DNA of 64,000 nucleotides from Tachypleus tridentatus (GCF_004210375.1 NC_134825.1:73213558-73277557), one strand, 5' to 3'; positions 36,674 to 47,887 are shown, counted from the first letter of the stretch. Numbers and translations are program-made. The notes: generated by a model not told the origin, from the letters alone.

Positions 36674-38934
36674 CAGTGGTTCTTAACCTGGGTTCAATCG
36701 AATCACAGGGTTTCGGGAGTCAGCTCAGGGGTTCGGTGGAGGTCAAGACACACACACTGTGTGTGTGTCCGTTTCGTTCACCCCACTCGTATGCTTCGTG
36801 ACGTCATGCTCCACTTGGCCATCATTGGCTGCGGCTGAACATGTCACATCACTTGGCCTTAATATCTGTGCTGCAGCTAACTTTGTGCGCTTAGCAGTCG
36901 ACTTGTGACTCCAGTAATCGTGCGTTATTTGTGATTTTTCCCTAATCTTTCAATCACTTCATACTAATTATGTCGAGCAAAATCAGAAAGTGGTCGGACG
37001 AATACATACAATATGGATTCACGTGTATAACGGAACATGTTAGGAGTCAGCGTCCTCAATGCATGATTTGCAATGCCAAGTTGAGCAATTCTTGTCTAGC
37101 ACCGGTAAAACTAGGATAACACTCCCTGAAGCTGCATGGATATGGGAAATACAAGAACACAACGCTTGCTAAATTCAAGGTAAAGAGAGCCAGGTTCAAT
37201 GAAAAGGCTACTTTGCCTGTTCTCGGCTTTGTACCGAACCACAAACCGATCCTCACAGCATCGTACGAAGTTGCGAAGTTGATTGCAAAGCAAGGCAAAC
37301 CACACACTTTGCACTCGTAAAATCAGCTGGGTTGAAGATAGCGAATATCATGCTGGGCAAAGCTGCTGAAAATAAATTATCCCAAATTCCTCTTTCAAAT
37401 GACACCATCAGCAGGAGAACAGATGACATGAGCGATGACACCTTGGCTCAAGTAGTTGCAGATCTGATTTCAAGCCCAGCAAAATTCAGCCTTCAATTCG
37501 ACGAGACCACCGACGTTTCCAATCTAAGCCAGCTTGTTGTATTCGTGCGCTATGTGCAAATCGACGAGATAAAAGAAGATTTTTTATTTTGTAAGCCTCT
37601 TACAGCAACAACTAAGGCAGCCGACGTGAAAAAACTTGTGGATGACTTTTTCGGAGACAACGATCTTTCCTGGGATATGGTTTCTGCAGTTTGTTCGGGC
37701 GGAACTCCAGTCATGCTGGGACGAAACTCTGGTTTTGGTGCGCTGGTAAAAGCCGATGCACCACACATTACTGTAACGCATTGTGTTCTGCAGGCATGCG
37801 TTGGCAACAAAAACCTTGTCTTCAAAACTGGCAGAAGTATTAAAAATTGTAGTGTAATGTGTGAACTTTGTGCGAAATAGTGTCATGAAGCACCGCATCT
37901 TCAAAGAGCTCTGAATTTGAGGTACTTCTGTACCATTCTAACGTTCGGTGGTTATCCCGGGGAAAGGTGCTGAGCGCCAACATTGTCATGCAGATTGCTT
38001 CGAAAAATCTGAGTTTATTCTCATTTTGGTGTACATGGCCGATATCTTCAATGTTCTCAATCAACAGATGCAGGGCGGTGGAGTCAACAACATCAAAGTG
38101 AAAGAAAATCTGAAGGCTTTTCAATAAAAGCTGCCGTTATGGAAACGACGAACAGAGAATGATAACTTCGCAAACTTTCCCCTGATGGACGACTGTGTAA
38201 GTAAGGTCGAAGATGTGTCTGAAGTCGGAGATATTTCTATACCCGGAGAACTGAAGCAAGCAATTGCCATGCGCTTAGATGAGCTCGCTAAGTCTCTCGA
38301 CGGATACTTCCCCACCGGAGAGTCATATCCAGCATAGGTGAGACAGCCGTTCACGTTTAGTGTTGCGACAGCAGATGTCAATGATGAATACCTCGACGAA
38401 ATCATTGAACTTCAGCAGAGCCAGGTTCAACAGCAACTCTCCAGAACAACAACTATCTCAACGTTTTGGTGTCACCAAATTGTAGCGTACCCTCTTATTG
38501 CTAAGAAAGCCCTTGAGATACTCATACCGTTTGTTACGTATCTTTGCGAGCAATCCTTTTCGAGGATGGTAGACATAAAAACGAAGAAAATGAACAGACT
38601 TTGTTGCGAAAATGATATGAGAGTGGCACTTGCCAAGGTGAAGCCGCGCATTTCTGAACTTGTCTCTGAAAGGCAACAGCAAAAGTCACATTGATTTGCA
38701 GTAAATACTCATTGAGTTATGTTTTTGTTTTTGTGTGAAATTCATGTTTTGTTCTTTGAACGCAGTGATATTGTGTGCAACTGATGCATGGTTCATTTTG
38801 TGCTCTAATAAAATATTTACTTATGTTTTGAATTTGAAAAAATCATATTTTATTTTTCCAATTACGAATGGTTCAGTAAATGCAAGTACGAAACTTCCGG
38901 GGTTCAATACTTCCAACAAGGTTAAGAACCGTTG
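36674..38934 (+). mobile_element. hAT transposon copy 2
   Basis: The left end reads cagtggttcttaacctggg. The right end, read inward, starts caacggttcttaacc. The copy is 2,261 bp and closely related to copy 1 over its whole length. The 8 bp before it (ttatagtg) do not recur after it. Its right flank instead pairs with the sequence before 31639. Its right end therefore also serves as the right end of the 7.3-kb composite unit. Confidence 0.92.
36970..38694 (+). pseudogene. hAT transposase pseudogene, copy 2
   Basis: ATG at 36970 starts MSSKIRKWSDEYIQYG, a better N-terminus than in copy 1. A stop lies in the BED finger region near 37111 (G-stop-HSLKLHG). Further damage includes a frameshift near 37300, loss of the DG dipeptide's Asp (VCSGGTPVMLGR instead of VCSDGTPVMLGR), a deletion after 37905 removing part of the helical insertion, and stops near 38125 and 38336. 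The C-terminal dimerisation region (38338-38694) is intact and shows how copy 1 read there: FVTYLCEQSFSRMVDIKT. The two copies carry different lesions and so decayed independently. Confidence 0.9.
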
Positions 38935-39034
38935 GTCTACGGACTTACAATGCTAAAATAAGCGTGTTTGATTATCATAAGTGGACTCAGGAAATAGCCC
39001 GAGTGACTTTATTATAAAAACACACACATACACA
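38935..39034 (+). mobile_element. SINE-D, right part, resumed after the insertion
   Basis: It starts gtctacggacttacaatgc and continues through gtggactcaggaaatagccc to a tail of tataaaaacacacac. Joined to 31609-31638 minus one 8-bp duplication, it makes one continuous SINE-D. Confidence 0.85.
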
Positions 39035-39901
39035 TATGCAGTTAAAACAATTGATTATAATACCCAATTTTGTCTGTCCTAAAAATGCACTCGTACCTTA
39101 CCTTCTAAATGCGAACTTCATTTTAAAGGATGTGATTAAAAGGCGGATGTAATCAAAAAAGCGTCTCAAAGTTTTCAAAAAGGTCTAATGTTAGGTCATA
39201 GAATAACATTATAAGTTTATTTATTGATACTTTAAGTATGATAAAGTTTAAGTCTAACTAAAGTAAAAGGAAAAATGTACATAAGTTACAGTGCTAATTT
39301 ATATTTTTATCGAATAAAGGCCGTCCATAATAAAGGTTTAACTAATGTTGTGCTTAAGACGAGTGGATGCAACTTCAGTTTCGGGAAATATAATTATTTT
39401 GTATTATCGTGATCATCATAAACCATCGATAAAGTATTCAGTTCCAGTCTGAGTAGAAGATTCAATATTATTTGTAAGTTTGTTAAACTTTTGTATAAAA
39501 ATGATTATTTGTAATAACCGTTATTTTTATAAATTGTATTGTTCTTTGAATATTAAAATATATTTATTTTAAGAAAGAAGATTGTGTGTACCAATCTTGT
39601 TCGTAAATATCATAACTTCAATATATATTGGCATTCAAGTAACTTCTAATTCCAAATTAAAATTCAACTGACTATTCCAAGCTGTAACACGTAACACGCC
39701 TATAGGGTAATATTTTATCTAGAATGACAAGATATTGTCTAGGATACTGTTCCTTTTATAGAATAACAAGATGCTTTCTTGTGTACTCTTCCATCTAGGT
39801 TATTGTTTCTTCTCCAGAATGGCTAGGTGTGCGTGCAGGTTGTGTACAAATGCAGTGTTTACGGTTAACGTAAGCTTTTTATTACCTGTTACCTTTTCCC
39901 T
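39035..39901. other. AT-rich non-coding DNA
   Basis: Nothing recognisable was seen. Confidence 0.5.
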
Positions 39902-39912
39902 TAAAATCAGAT

Positions 39913-40167
39913 GGGCCTGGCATGGCCAAGCGCGTAAGGCGTGCGACTCGTAATCCGAGGGTCGCGCTAAACATGCTCGCCCTCCCAGCCGTGGGGACGT
40001 ATAATGTGACGGTAAATCCCACTATTCGTTGGTAAAAGAGTAGCCCAAGAGTTGGCGGTGGGTGGTGATGACTAGCTGCCTTCCCTCTAGTCTTACACTG
40101 CTAAATTAGGGACGGCTAGCACAGATAGCCCTCGAGTAGCTTTGTGCGAAATTCCAAAAAACAAAAA
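39913..40167 (+). mobile_element. SINE-A with target duplication and deleted B box
   Basis: The 11-bp duplication taaaatcagat lies at 39902-39912 and 40168-40178. The head reads gagggtcgcgctaaacatg, where the sibling copy at 22068 has about 19 more bases containing the B-box. The missing bases lie between two gtcgcg words, consistent with a short-homology deletion. The rest of the body matches the 22068 copy very closely. Confidence 0.95.
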
Positions 40168-40178
40168 TAAAATCAGAT

Positions 40179-40633
40179 ACCGATATGGTATTTATCGTTG
40201 AATGATGACTAAGATAAAATAGATGATCACATGTTTCTTAGATTCGAATTCACAAGTAATCTTAAAAATAGCTTGAAGCAATTAAAACATTTTAGACATA
40301 TATACATTTCATCAACTGGTTTTAAATGTATAATTCTATTAACACTCCTACGAAAAGTGGGGCCTAATAGGCTCCAGAGCAACTTGAAAGGTTATTAATA
40401 TCAGGCTAATAATTTTGTATTTAAATGAAATTGCCATTTAAATCCATTAATGAATGGATTAACGAGATTCCCACTGTCCCTATCTACTATCTAGCGAATC
40501 CACAGCCAGGGGAACGGGCTTGGAGAAATCAGGACTTGAAACATCTTTTCGTAAAAGTGTTAAAGTATTGCTTCCAAGTGAATGCAGTACTTAGCTTAAA
40601 GCAGACAATTTCATCTATCGCTTGAAGTGATTA
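40179..40633. other. Non-coding DNA
   Basis: No gene is seen. A 66-codon frame at 40425-40625 has no recognisable domain. Confidence 0.45.
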
Positions 40634-40646
40634 TATACATTCTTTT

Positions 40647-40929
40647 GTTTTTGTTTTGTTTTTTCGAAATTCGCACAAAGCTACTCGAGAGGCTATTTGT
40701 GCTAGCCGTCCCTAATTTAGCAGTGTAAGACTAGAGGGAAGGCAGCTAGTCATCAGCACCCACCGCCAGCTCTTGGGCTACTCTTTTACTAACGAATAGT
40801 GGGATTGACCTCACATTATAACGCCCCCACGGCTAGGAGGGCGAGCATGTTTGGCGCGACGCGGGAGCGAACCCACGACCCTCGGATTACGAGTCGCATG
40901 CCTTACGCGCTAGGCCATGCCAAGCCCCG
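40647..40929 (-). mobile_element. SINE-A with target duplication
   Basis: A full-length copy between 13-bp duplications tatacattctttt (40634-40646 and 40930-40942). The head contains cgggagcgaacccacgac and ends ggccatgccaagcccc. Confidence 0.95.
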
Positions 40930-40942
40930 TATACATTCTTTT

Positions 40943-42127
40943 CTTAGTGTCTTATAAAATTTATGTCAAATCAGCATAATTGCTTTATTGCACAAGAAGT
41001 GCCTGCCTTTCTTGTAGGTTCAGAGAGACCTAATATATACACATTCACCTTCGTGATGGCCCACCCAAGTTTCACATGACTGACTCCTAATGCAACGTGA
41101 TTTATGTGGTTGTTTACACAACGGAACACTTTCGGTTATCATGCAAAGAGAAATCTGCAAGCATAATATAAGTCGAGTCCACTGCCAACGAGTAGCCGAA
41201 AGGAGGAGCTTTTATCATCGTTACAACGATAGAAATTGTTCATTATTCGTATATTTGCACATTATACTTATATTATAAGCAACCACCATTGAATAAACCG
41301 TAGAAAAGTTTATGAGAATTTTAACCCTTTTAGAGAACGCATGGAGAGAGACAGATGAAGGAATATTAGATGGTTTACTACTCAAAGTAGTGCGTAATCT
41401 TCCTCCTTCGAGTTTCCTAAGCTATGCTTAATTTGAGTGAAAACTCAATTCCCCTAAAGGCAAACGATGTGTGTAGGCGAGGTGACGTAGTTTAGAGCTG
41501 AGTTACATATACTGTTACTAAGACAGAACGTAAGTATTTACTGTACAATATCCATTTCTTTCTTTTGTATATTTTACAAAGGTTTTATTGATTTTATTAA
41601 ATACTAGTTGCTTCTGGTGATGCTTCATCCTAGGAAGGTCATACAAAATTTATTATTATACATTCGTTTAGGATTCATTATGTTGCGTGAGAAAAATTTA
41701 ATTACTAATATGTCTTTGGGAATAAAAAATGAACCTGAGAGAATCTCTTATGATATAACTCTAAAGGTGGCTTAATGATGATAATTACAGTAATTGGTGA
41801 TAATTACAATATGAAGTAAGTTTACACATGGAGAGTCTGCTCAGTCTTACCATTTGCAACTACCTTCAGGCCAATTATAAATTGAAGAATTATCAAATAA
41901 TTATCATTAAGTAATCATGCAGAGGATATTTCCAATATTCTATAAAACAAGCAAAAAGATAATGTGATTTCAAGTTTTCTCCAGATTTTAATAATTAAAA
42001 AATACAACTCAATGTAACATTTTCAATTAAAAGTTCATCTTAAGCTTACTTAACAGGTTTAGTTTATTTTTACTAGTAAATTAATTAAGACTTAAGAATA
42101 ACCCTTTCCAAGTTTGAGTTTTCCACG
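40943..42127. other. Non-coding DNA
   Basis: No gene or repeat was recognised. Confidence 0.5.
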
Positions 42128-42346
42128 AGCTAGCAAGGTTTAGTGGTTAGAATATTCGACTTAAAACAAGCTAGTCACGAGATCAAAACCTGGTGTATGT
42201 ATGCTCACTCTTTTTAGTTTTTTCGGTGTTATAATGTTACGGTAATTTCACTATTCGTTCGTAAAAATGTAATCCACTGATTGGCGGTGGGTGCTGCTGG
42301 CTAGTTACCTTGCCTTTGGTTGATGGCTCAGAATTAAGGGCGTTTG
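42128..42346 (+). mobile_element. SINE-A/B-like copy, old
   Basis: The tRNA-like start (ggtttagtggttagaatatt), a degenerate B box (gagatcaaaacctgg), ataatgttacggtaatttca and ttggcggtgggtgctg occur in the expected order but are heavily mutated. Confidence 0.75.
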
Positions 42347-42671
42347 CAGAAAACATTAATAGCTTTACCATAAATAAATAACATAAATCGGATTTATACT
42401 CTTTACTTAAACAAAAAAATCTTTGTTTGTCATTTGTTCAAAAGGATTCACTGTGCAATATATATTTTTAGGTAATATTCAGTTCTATTCCAATGCATTT
42501 TAAAATGCAGCGTGCATTGCATTTAAGATTTTATAGTGTCTTAAAACAGGTGTCTTATGTTTAAGAACAAGCGAATTTGAATTTTAAGACAAAACAACTA
42601 GGGTTGTATGGAAAGTAAAAATAAAATGAAATTGTTTCCAAATATATATTTGGTACAGCAGTATGTCGGCT

Positions 42672-42946
42672 GACCCAGCATGGCCAGAGTGGGTTAAGGC
42701 GTCCGACTCGCAATATGAGGATCGCGGGTGCGAATTCCCGCCGCACCAAACGTGTTCGCCCTTTTAGTCGTGGGGCGTTATTATGTGATGGTCAATCCCA
42801 CTATTCGTTGGTAAAAGAGTAGCATAAGAGTTGGCGATGGGTGGTGATGACCAGCTGCCTTCCCTCTAGTCTTGCACTGCTAAATTAGGGACGGCTAGCG
42901 CAGATAGCCCTCGTGTAGCTTTGCGCGAAATTCAAAACAAACAAAC
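42672..42946 (+). mobile_element. SINE-A, full length
   Basis: Head (cagcatggccagagtgggtt, cgggtgcgaattcccg), body and an aaacaaacaaacaa tail are all present. An antisense frame at 42561-42749 is a by-product. Confidence 0.94.
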
Positions 42947-43488
42947 AATTCTCTGAATTATCTTAAAAAGTAGGCGACAGTGGCTGTTTTTGTTGTATCG
43001 CTTTGATATAACAGTCGAGGTGACATTTGACAATATACTTTTGTTTACATAGTTCGTGTTTCAATAGAAGTTTGAAAAAAACGTCGCGGAGCTATAAATA
43101 AATACTAACATTATCACTATGTATAATTACAAGTTTGTCAACAATATTTGTCAGTCCTATTTGATTGTATACATAAGATATATTTTGTGGAACTAATATC
43201 TTTTGAATGCGCCAGATATAAGTAATCTAGTTCTGCTGCTGATTGTTCAGAAGGAGTCAAGTTGGAAATTTAATTTTAAATATCATTTTAAAATGATTTT
43301 TTATATAATTAACCTTCGTATAGAAAGTAAGAGCATTCAAAAAAATAACACCGGTTTTATAAATCATATTTACTTTAGTTGCTTATTGTTCACATAATTA
43401 TTTTTCACAGCTATAAATCACCAAGTCTCTTATAGGCAGTGATGTTAAATCTTTTTAAACTTTCAAGCAATGCCTATTAAGTAGTATA
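42947..43488. other. AT-rich non-coding DNA
   Basis: Nothing recognisable was seen. Confidence 0.5.
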
Positions 43489-43620
43489 TACTCAGATTCC
43501 TACTTAGAGCTTTCTGATAACTCTATAAAACACTCAGATTCTTACTTGTATATTTCTATTAACCCTATAAAACACGCAAATTCTTCCTAAGATATTTCAA
43601 TTAACCCTATAAAACACTCG
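43489..43620. repeat. Degenerate tandem repeat, about 42 bp x 3
   Basis: Three units each start near actcagattc and end ctataaaac, with substitutions between units. Confidence 0.75.
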
Positions 43621-43691
43621 GTTTTAATGTTCAGCTTACTTAATCACGTGGTATGGTCATTGTGTAGGAGATTAAAATTGTTTAGATTAGG

Positions 43692-43955
43692 TTTGTTTTT
43701 GAATTTCGCACTCGAGGGCTATCTGTGCTCGCCGTCCCTAATTTAGCAGTGTAAGACTAGAGGGAAGGCAGCTAGTCATCACCACCCACCGCCAACTCTT
43801 GGGCTACTCTTTTACCAACGAATAGTGGGATTGACCGTCACATTATAACGCCCCCATGGCTGGGAGGGCGAGCATGTTTGGCGCGACTCGGGCGCGAACC
43901 CACGACCCTCAGATTACGAAGCGCACGCCTTAACGCGCTAGGCCATGCCGGGCCC
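43692..43955 (-). mobile_element. SINE-A with near-perfect target duplication
   Basis: Flanked by gtttagattagg (43680-43691) and gtttaggttagg (43956-43967), 11 of 12 matching. The tail lost a few bases (tttcgcactcgaggg instead of tttcgcacaaagctactcgaggg). Confidence 0.94.
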
Positions 43956-43967
43956 GTTTAGGTTAGG

Positions 43968-44619
43968 AAAGTTTAGATTAACTACTGTAATAAATGCTTT
44001 TTCTTCTGTTTTTCTTTTAATGGAACGATAGGTGTAGCCAAGAAAATATTAACTATCGTGCCCTCATTCAGGTGCCGAGCTATCCCCGTCAACAGGATAT
44101 GATATAAAGATATAACGATAATAAATCATGGTTGTGGGTAATTTAGTAAAGTCTGAATAAAAGCTAAGATGTTGAATCTGATTTACTGTTGTTTCACTTC
44201 TAATCATAACATAGTGAAGGCTTACATATTTGGCTTGACGTTAACACGGACGTTACTGCTTTAACAACATTCAACCTTTAAGAGTGGGAAGAGGCGTAGC
44301 AATTATTATTTGTACATAAAGTCCACTAAGTGTAAAAGAATTGTCTCTAATGCATACGACTAACAGAAATTAAAGTTGAGCAGCTACAAATCCAGTAGTT
44401 ACTTAGGTTGAAAAAGATAAAAAAAGCGAGGCTATTAAACTATGCGAGAAACTTAAATTTTAATAAACTGTGAAAGAATGTTACACTAAAATATAGGAAA
44501 TGTTACATAATCTAAATTTAAATAAGTTAAGAATGTTATTCCAAGCTGCAGAATTAAAATATTTTAAGTAAGTTGAGAAAGAAGGATATTAAAATAGGTT
44601 TGTTTATTTATTTCGTTTA
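43968..44619. other. AT-rich non-coding DNA
   Basis: Nothing recognisable was seen. Confidence 0.5.
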
Positions 44620-44682
44620 AAACAAACCCACCTTGGGCACTCTACTGTATCCACTGTGAGTTCAGCGTTGTAAGTCCGTAGG
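44620..44682 (-). mobile_element. SINE-C/D fragment fused to a SINE-A
   Basis: cccaccttgggcactctact and gcgttgtaagtccgtag belong to the antisense head side of SINE-C/D. It runs directly into a plus-strand SINE-A at 44683. Confidence 0.55.
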
Positions 44683-44905
44683 CTTGCAATCTGAGGGTCG
44701 CGGATTGGAATCCCCGTAACACCAAAAAATGCGTACCCTTCTAGTCTTGGGGGCGTTAAAGTGTGGCGATCATTCCCATTATTAGTTGATAAAAGAGTAG
44801 TTGAAGAGTTGGCAGGGGTTGGTGATGACTGGCTGCCTTGTCTCTGAATTACAAGCAGCTAACGCAGATAGCTCTCGTGTAGCTTTAAGTGAAATTTAAA
44901 ACAAA
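44683..44905 (+). mobile_element. SINE-A, diverged, head start missing
   Basis: It starts inside the tRNA-like head (gcttgcaatctgagggtcgc, ggattggaatcccc), continues through a mutated body and ends in aaacaaaccaaac. Confidence 0.85.
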
Positions 44906-45171
44906 CCAAACTTACTTAATAACAAGTCACGAAAAATTCAATTGTAACGCCGTTTCTTCACATAGAATGTTTGGAAAATAAAAATAAATTATTTGGGAGA
45001 CACGTACTGTCTTTTTATATTCTAAATAAAACTGTGCAAACTATATTTGTAACAAAGACTTAACAGTGATTGCTACCATTATAAATGGTTTGGTTTTATT
45101 GTTTTATTATCTTTTATAAAACAAAAATGTAGCTGTGGTAAACAAACTAGACGGTATGCACTTAATGCAAA
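44906..45171. other. AT-rich non-coding DNA
   Basis: Nothing recognisable was seen. Confidence 0.45.
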
Positions 45172-45455
45172 TTCAGAAAACTAACCGACCTACTAGTTAG
45201 TGAACTTCCCTATCTCCTCATGACAAGAAATGCTTCAACGTGATTCAGAATTTGGATCCAGACCAAATTTGGGGAAGACTTTTCCATACTGACTTCCAAT
45301 CGTGTGTAAAAGTTTCATGTACATCGGTATGTTAGTTTTTGAGATAAGCACGTGTTAAAAATTCTGAATCACGTTTCATTTCTTGTATGAGGAGATATGT
45401 TAGTTTTTGAGATAAGCACGCGGTTAGTTTTCTGAGAGAGACACACACACACAAA
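45172..45455. repeat. Inverted repeat with RTE-like 3' end features
   Basis: The left arm (45172-45255) and right arm (about 45358-45443) share cagaaaactaacc, atctcctcat, caagaaatg and acgtgattcagaatt in inverted order. In the right half tatgttagtttttgagataa occurs twice. The sequence ends in an (AC)n run. The wording of this end resembles 3' untranslated regions of RTE-type LINEs, which is an inference. Confidence 0.6.
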
Positions 45456-45773
45456 CGCGGTCGCAGTAGAGATTCTTACATTTATCTGAAATAAAGAAAG
45501 AACAGAATGACTTTATAATCTGCAATGTTTAATGAAATAATAGTTATATTTTCATGCATTTCTCAGAAAAAAGATGAGAACAGAACATTTTATTAACAGT
45601 TACATCCGATGACAGACTTGTAGTCGATTATGACGAATAAATGTATGACATGATCGTAAAACACAAGATAACAAATATAAACACCTATAAATGTTATAAA
45701 AATAGTCGGATGAAATATATTGTTAATAAAAGTGTATGATGAAAATGAGAAACACAGTGAACTACTGAAGTTT

Positions 45774-46634
45774 GAGATATATTTAATAGTAAGACCTATT
45801 CCTTTCAAGATATATTTAATAGTAAGACCTATTCCTTTCAAGATATATTTAATAGTAAGACCTATTCCTTTCAAGATATATTTAATATTCCTTTCAAGTA
45901 TATTTAATAGTAAGACCTATTCCTTTCAAGATATATTTAATAGTAAGACCTATTCCTTTCAAGATATATTTAATAGTAAGACCTATTCCTTTCAAGATAT
46001 ATTTAATAGTAAGACCTATTCCTTTCAAGATATATTTAATAGTAAGACCTATTCCTTTCAAGATATATTTAATAGTAAGACCTATTCCTTTCAAGATATA
46101 TTTAATAGTAAGACCTATTCCTTTCAAGATATATTTAATAGTAAGACCTATTCCTTTCAAGATATATTTAATAGTAAGACCTATTCCTTTCAAGATATAT
46201 TTAATAGTAAGACCTATTCCTTTCAAGACCTATTCCTTTCAAGATATATTTAATAGTAAGACCTATTCCTTTCAAGATATATTTAATAGTAAGACCTATT
46301 CCTTTCAAGATATATTTAATAGTAAGACCTATTCCTTTCAAGATATATTTAATAGTAAGACCTATTCCTTTCAAGATATATTTAATAGTAAGACCTATTC
46401 CTTTCAAGATATATTTAATAGTAAGACCTATTCCTTTCAAGATATATTTAATAGTAAGACCTATTCCTTTCAAGATATATTTAATAGTAAGACCTATTCC
46501 TTTCAAGATATATTTAATAGTAAGACCTATTCCTTTCAAGATATATTTAATAGTAAGACCTATTCCTTTCAAGATATATTTAATAGTAAGACCTATTCCT
46601 TTCAAGATATATTTAATAGTAAGACCTATTCCTT
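45774..46634. repeat. 33-bp minisatellite, about 26 near-identical copies
   Basis: The unit is tatatttaatagtaagacct followed by attcctttcaaga. Copies are almost identical except for a shortened unit near 45880-45900 and another near 46224-46243. The array is open in several frames on both strands only because the unit is a multiple of three with no stop; the predicted peptides are 11-residue repeats with no support as genes. Confidence 0.97.
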
Positions 46635-46895
46635 AACGGTGTTGTTATCTAAAGTTTCATTCATGTTACCAGTGCTTTTTCAAATATGTGGTAAGTTCAT
46701 TTCGTGGAAAGCATGCGATACCTTACTATAGCTGTTTACATACGTGTAAATAACCTAGCTATTATAGGTAAGAGCAATCTGTGTGATTTTGACTTGTATA
46801 AATCGTGACTTACAAGGACTTCTCGAAATCACAGCCGTTTTATAAATACATAAATACAATTTTTTGGCAGTTCAACAGTTTCCAACTAAAGTTTT
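46635..46895. other. AT-rich non-coding DNA
   Basis: Nothing recognisable was seen. Confidence 0.4.
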
Positions 46896-46906
46896 CCTTT
46901 TAAATA

Positions 46907-47176
46907 GAGCCCGACATAGTCAGGTGGTTAAGGCACTCGACTCGTAATCTGAGGGTCGGGGATTCGAATCCTCACCAAAACATGCTCGTCCTTTCAGTCT
47001 TCGGGGCGTAATAATGTGACGGTCACTATTCCTTGGTAAAAGAGGAGACCAAGAGTTGGTGGTGGGTGGTGATGACTAGTTGCATTCCGTCTATTCTTAT
47101 ACTGTTAATTTAGGTACGGTTAGCGCAGATAGCCCTCCTGTAGTTTTGCGCAAAATTCAACAAAACCAAACCAAAA
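46907..47176 (+). mobile_element. SINE-A with target duplication
   Basis: An 11-bp duplication ccttttaaata lies at 46896-46906 and 47177-47187. Head (gtcaggtggttaaggcactc, ggggattcgaatcc), body and an aaaccaaaccaaaa tail are present, with a small deletion in the body (gacggtcactattcc). Confidence 0.95.
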
Positions 47177-47334
47177 CCTTTTAAATAAGCTATATCTAAA
47201 ACTATACCGTCAGTAACCTCATAATTAATCTTATTGTTTGTTACTCATAAAGTTTAAAAAATTCAGAACAAATTTAATTTCTTTAGAAATGTTCTAAATA
47301 CTAAAGGAAGTTTAATTTATTTGCATGAATTTCT

Positions 47335-47440
47335 TATTATATATGTGTGTAAAAACGGCTGGTTTGGGTTGAGAAAATGTTTTATCCAGAGGAGCGAACA
47401 ATGTTTCGACCTTCTTCGGTCATCGTTAGGTTCACAAAAT
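47335..47440 (+). repeat. Dispersed repeat R2 fragment
   Basis: It has aaaaacggctggtttgggtt, gagcgaacaatgtttcgacc and ttcttcggtcatcgttagg. The first two words recur, diverged, at 21690-21760. It is probably the end of a retroelement. The class is not established from this window. Confidence 0.55.
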
Positions 47441-47881
47441 TTTTTTCTCTATATTTTTCTCTACAAGTGGGGTTTCTCGTCATCACTAATTATGAGTTCC
47501 TTATTGATTTCCACTTGCGTTTTTTTTTAAATATTATTCTTTATAATGCTTCTTTAAGTCTCTTTTAAGTGTTGTTGTAAACGTAATGTAGATTTTAGCA
47601 GCAGTGGAGTGAAATAGCATTTTACTTATGTAGTGGTTCATAAATAACCAAGCGCTGTATACCTTCAGTGTTCTTTATTTCACAAATTGGTTAATACAGA
47701 AAATCCACATTTTGTAATAAGTTCATTAATATTTTTATACTGTTAATGAAATTATCTGGAAAGGATTGAAAAGGAAAGTTAAAATACTTGTCATAAAATT
47801 TTGGATAAGAAAAACATCTTATCAATCTGTTGTAATTGTAATAGGTTTTGAGGATTCTGAATTACTTGAATAAATATTAGT
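47441..47881. other. AT-rich non-coding DNA
   Basis: Nothing recognisable was seen before the poly(A) signal of cuticle gene 2. Confidence 0.45.
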
Positions 47882-47887
47882 TTTATT
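47882..47887 (-). terminator. Candidate poly(A) signal of cuticle gene 2
   Basis: aataaa on the minus strand, about 280 bp beyond the stop codon. The distance is similar to that in cuticle gene 1. A variant tataaa at about 47934-47939 is an alternative. Confidence 0.45.

Larger units (their letters stand above)
31639..38934 (+). mobile_element. Composite 7.3-kb hAT-bounded insertion (putative macrotransposon)
   Basis: The left boundary is a hAT terminus (cagtggttcttaac) with about 60 bp of hAT leader (ending ggaggtcaagacacac). The right boundary is the right terminus of hAT copy 2 (gttaagaaccgttg). An 8-bp duplication (gtctactg/gtctacgg) flanks the unit, and the interrupted SINE-D reads through when it is removed. 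Inside are about 4.9 kb of unrelated DNA, a truncated SINE-A and a second hAT left end at 36674. That second left end lies in SINE-A sequence whose duplicated target (ttatagtg) and right half are missing. The unit therefore has two left ends and one right end. It may have moved as a macrotransposon, or arisen from nested insertion followed by deletion. Confidence 0.75.

Noticed and set aside
45593-46605. Open frames of 93-177 codons encoding 11-residue repeats
   Set aside because: The same artefact in the second 33-bp minisatellite. All translate the same array in different frames.
45774-46634. CRISPR-like array
   Set aside because: The repeats are contiguous with no unique spacers, and the DNA is eukaryotic.
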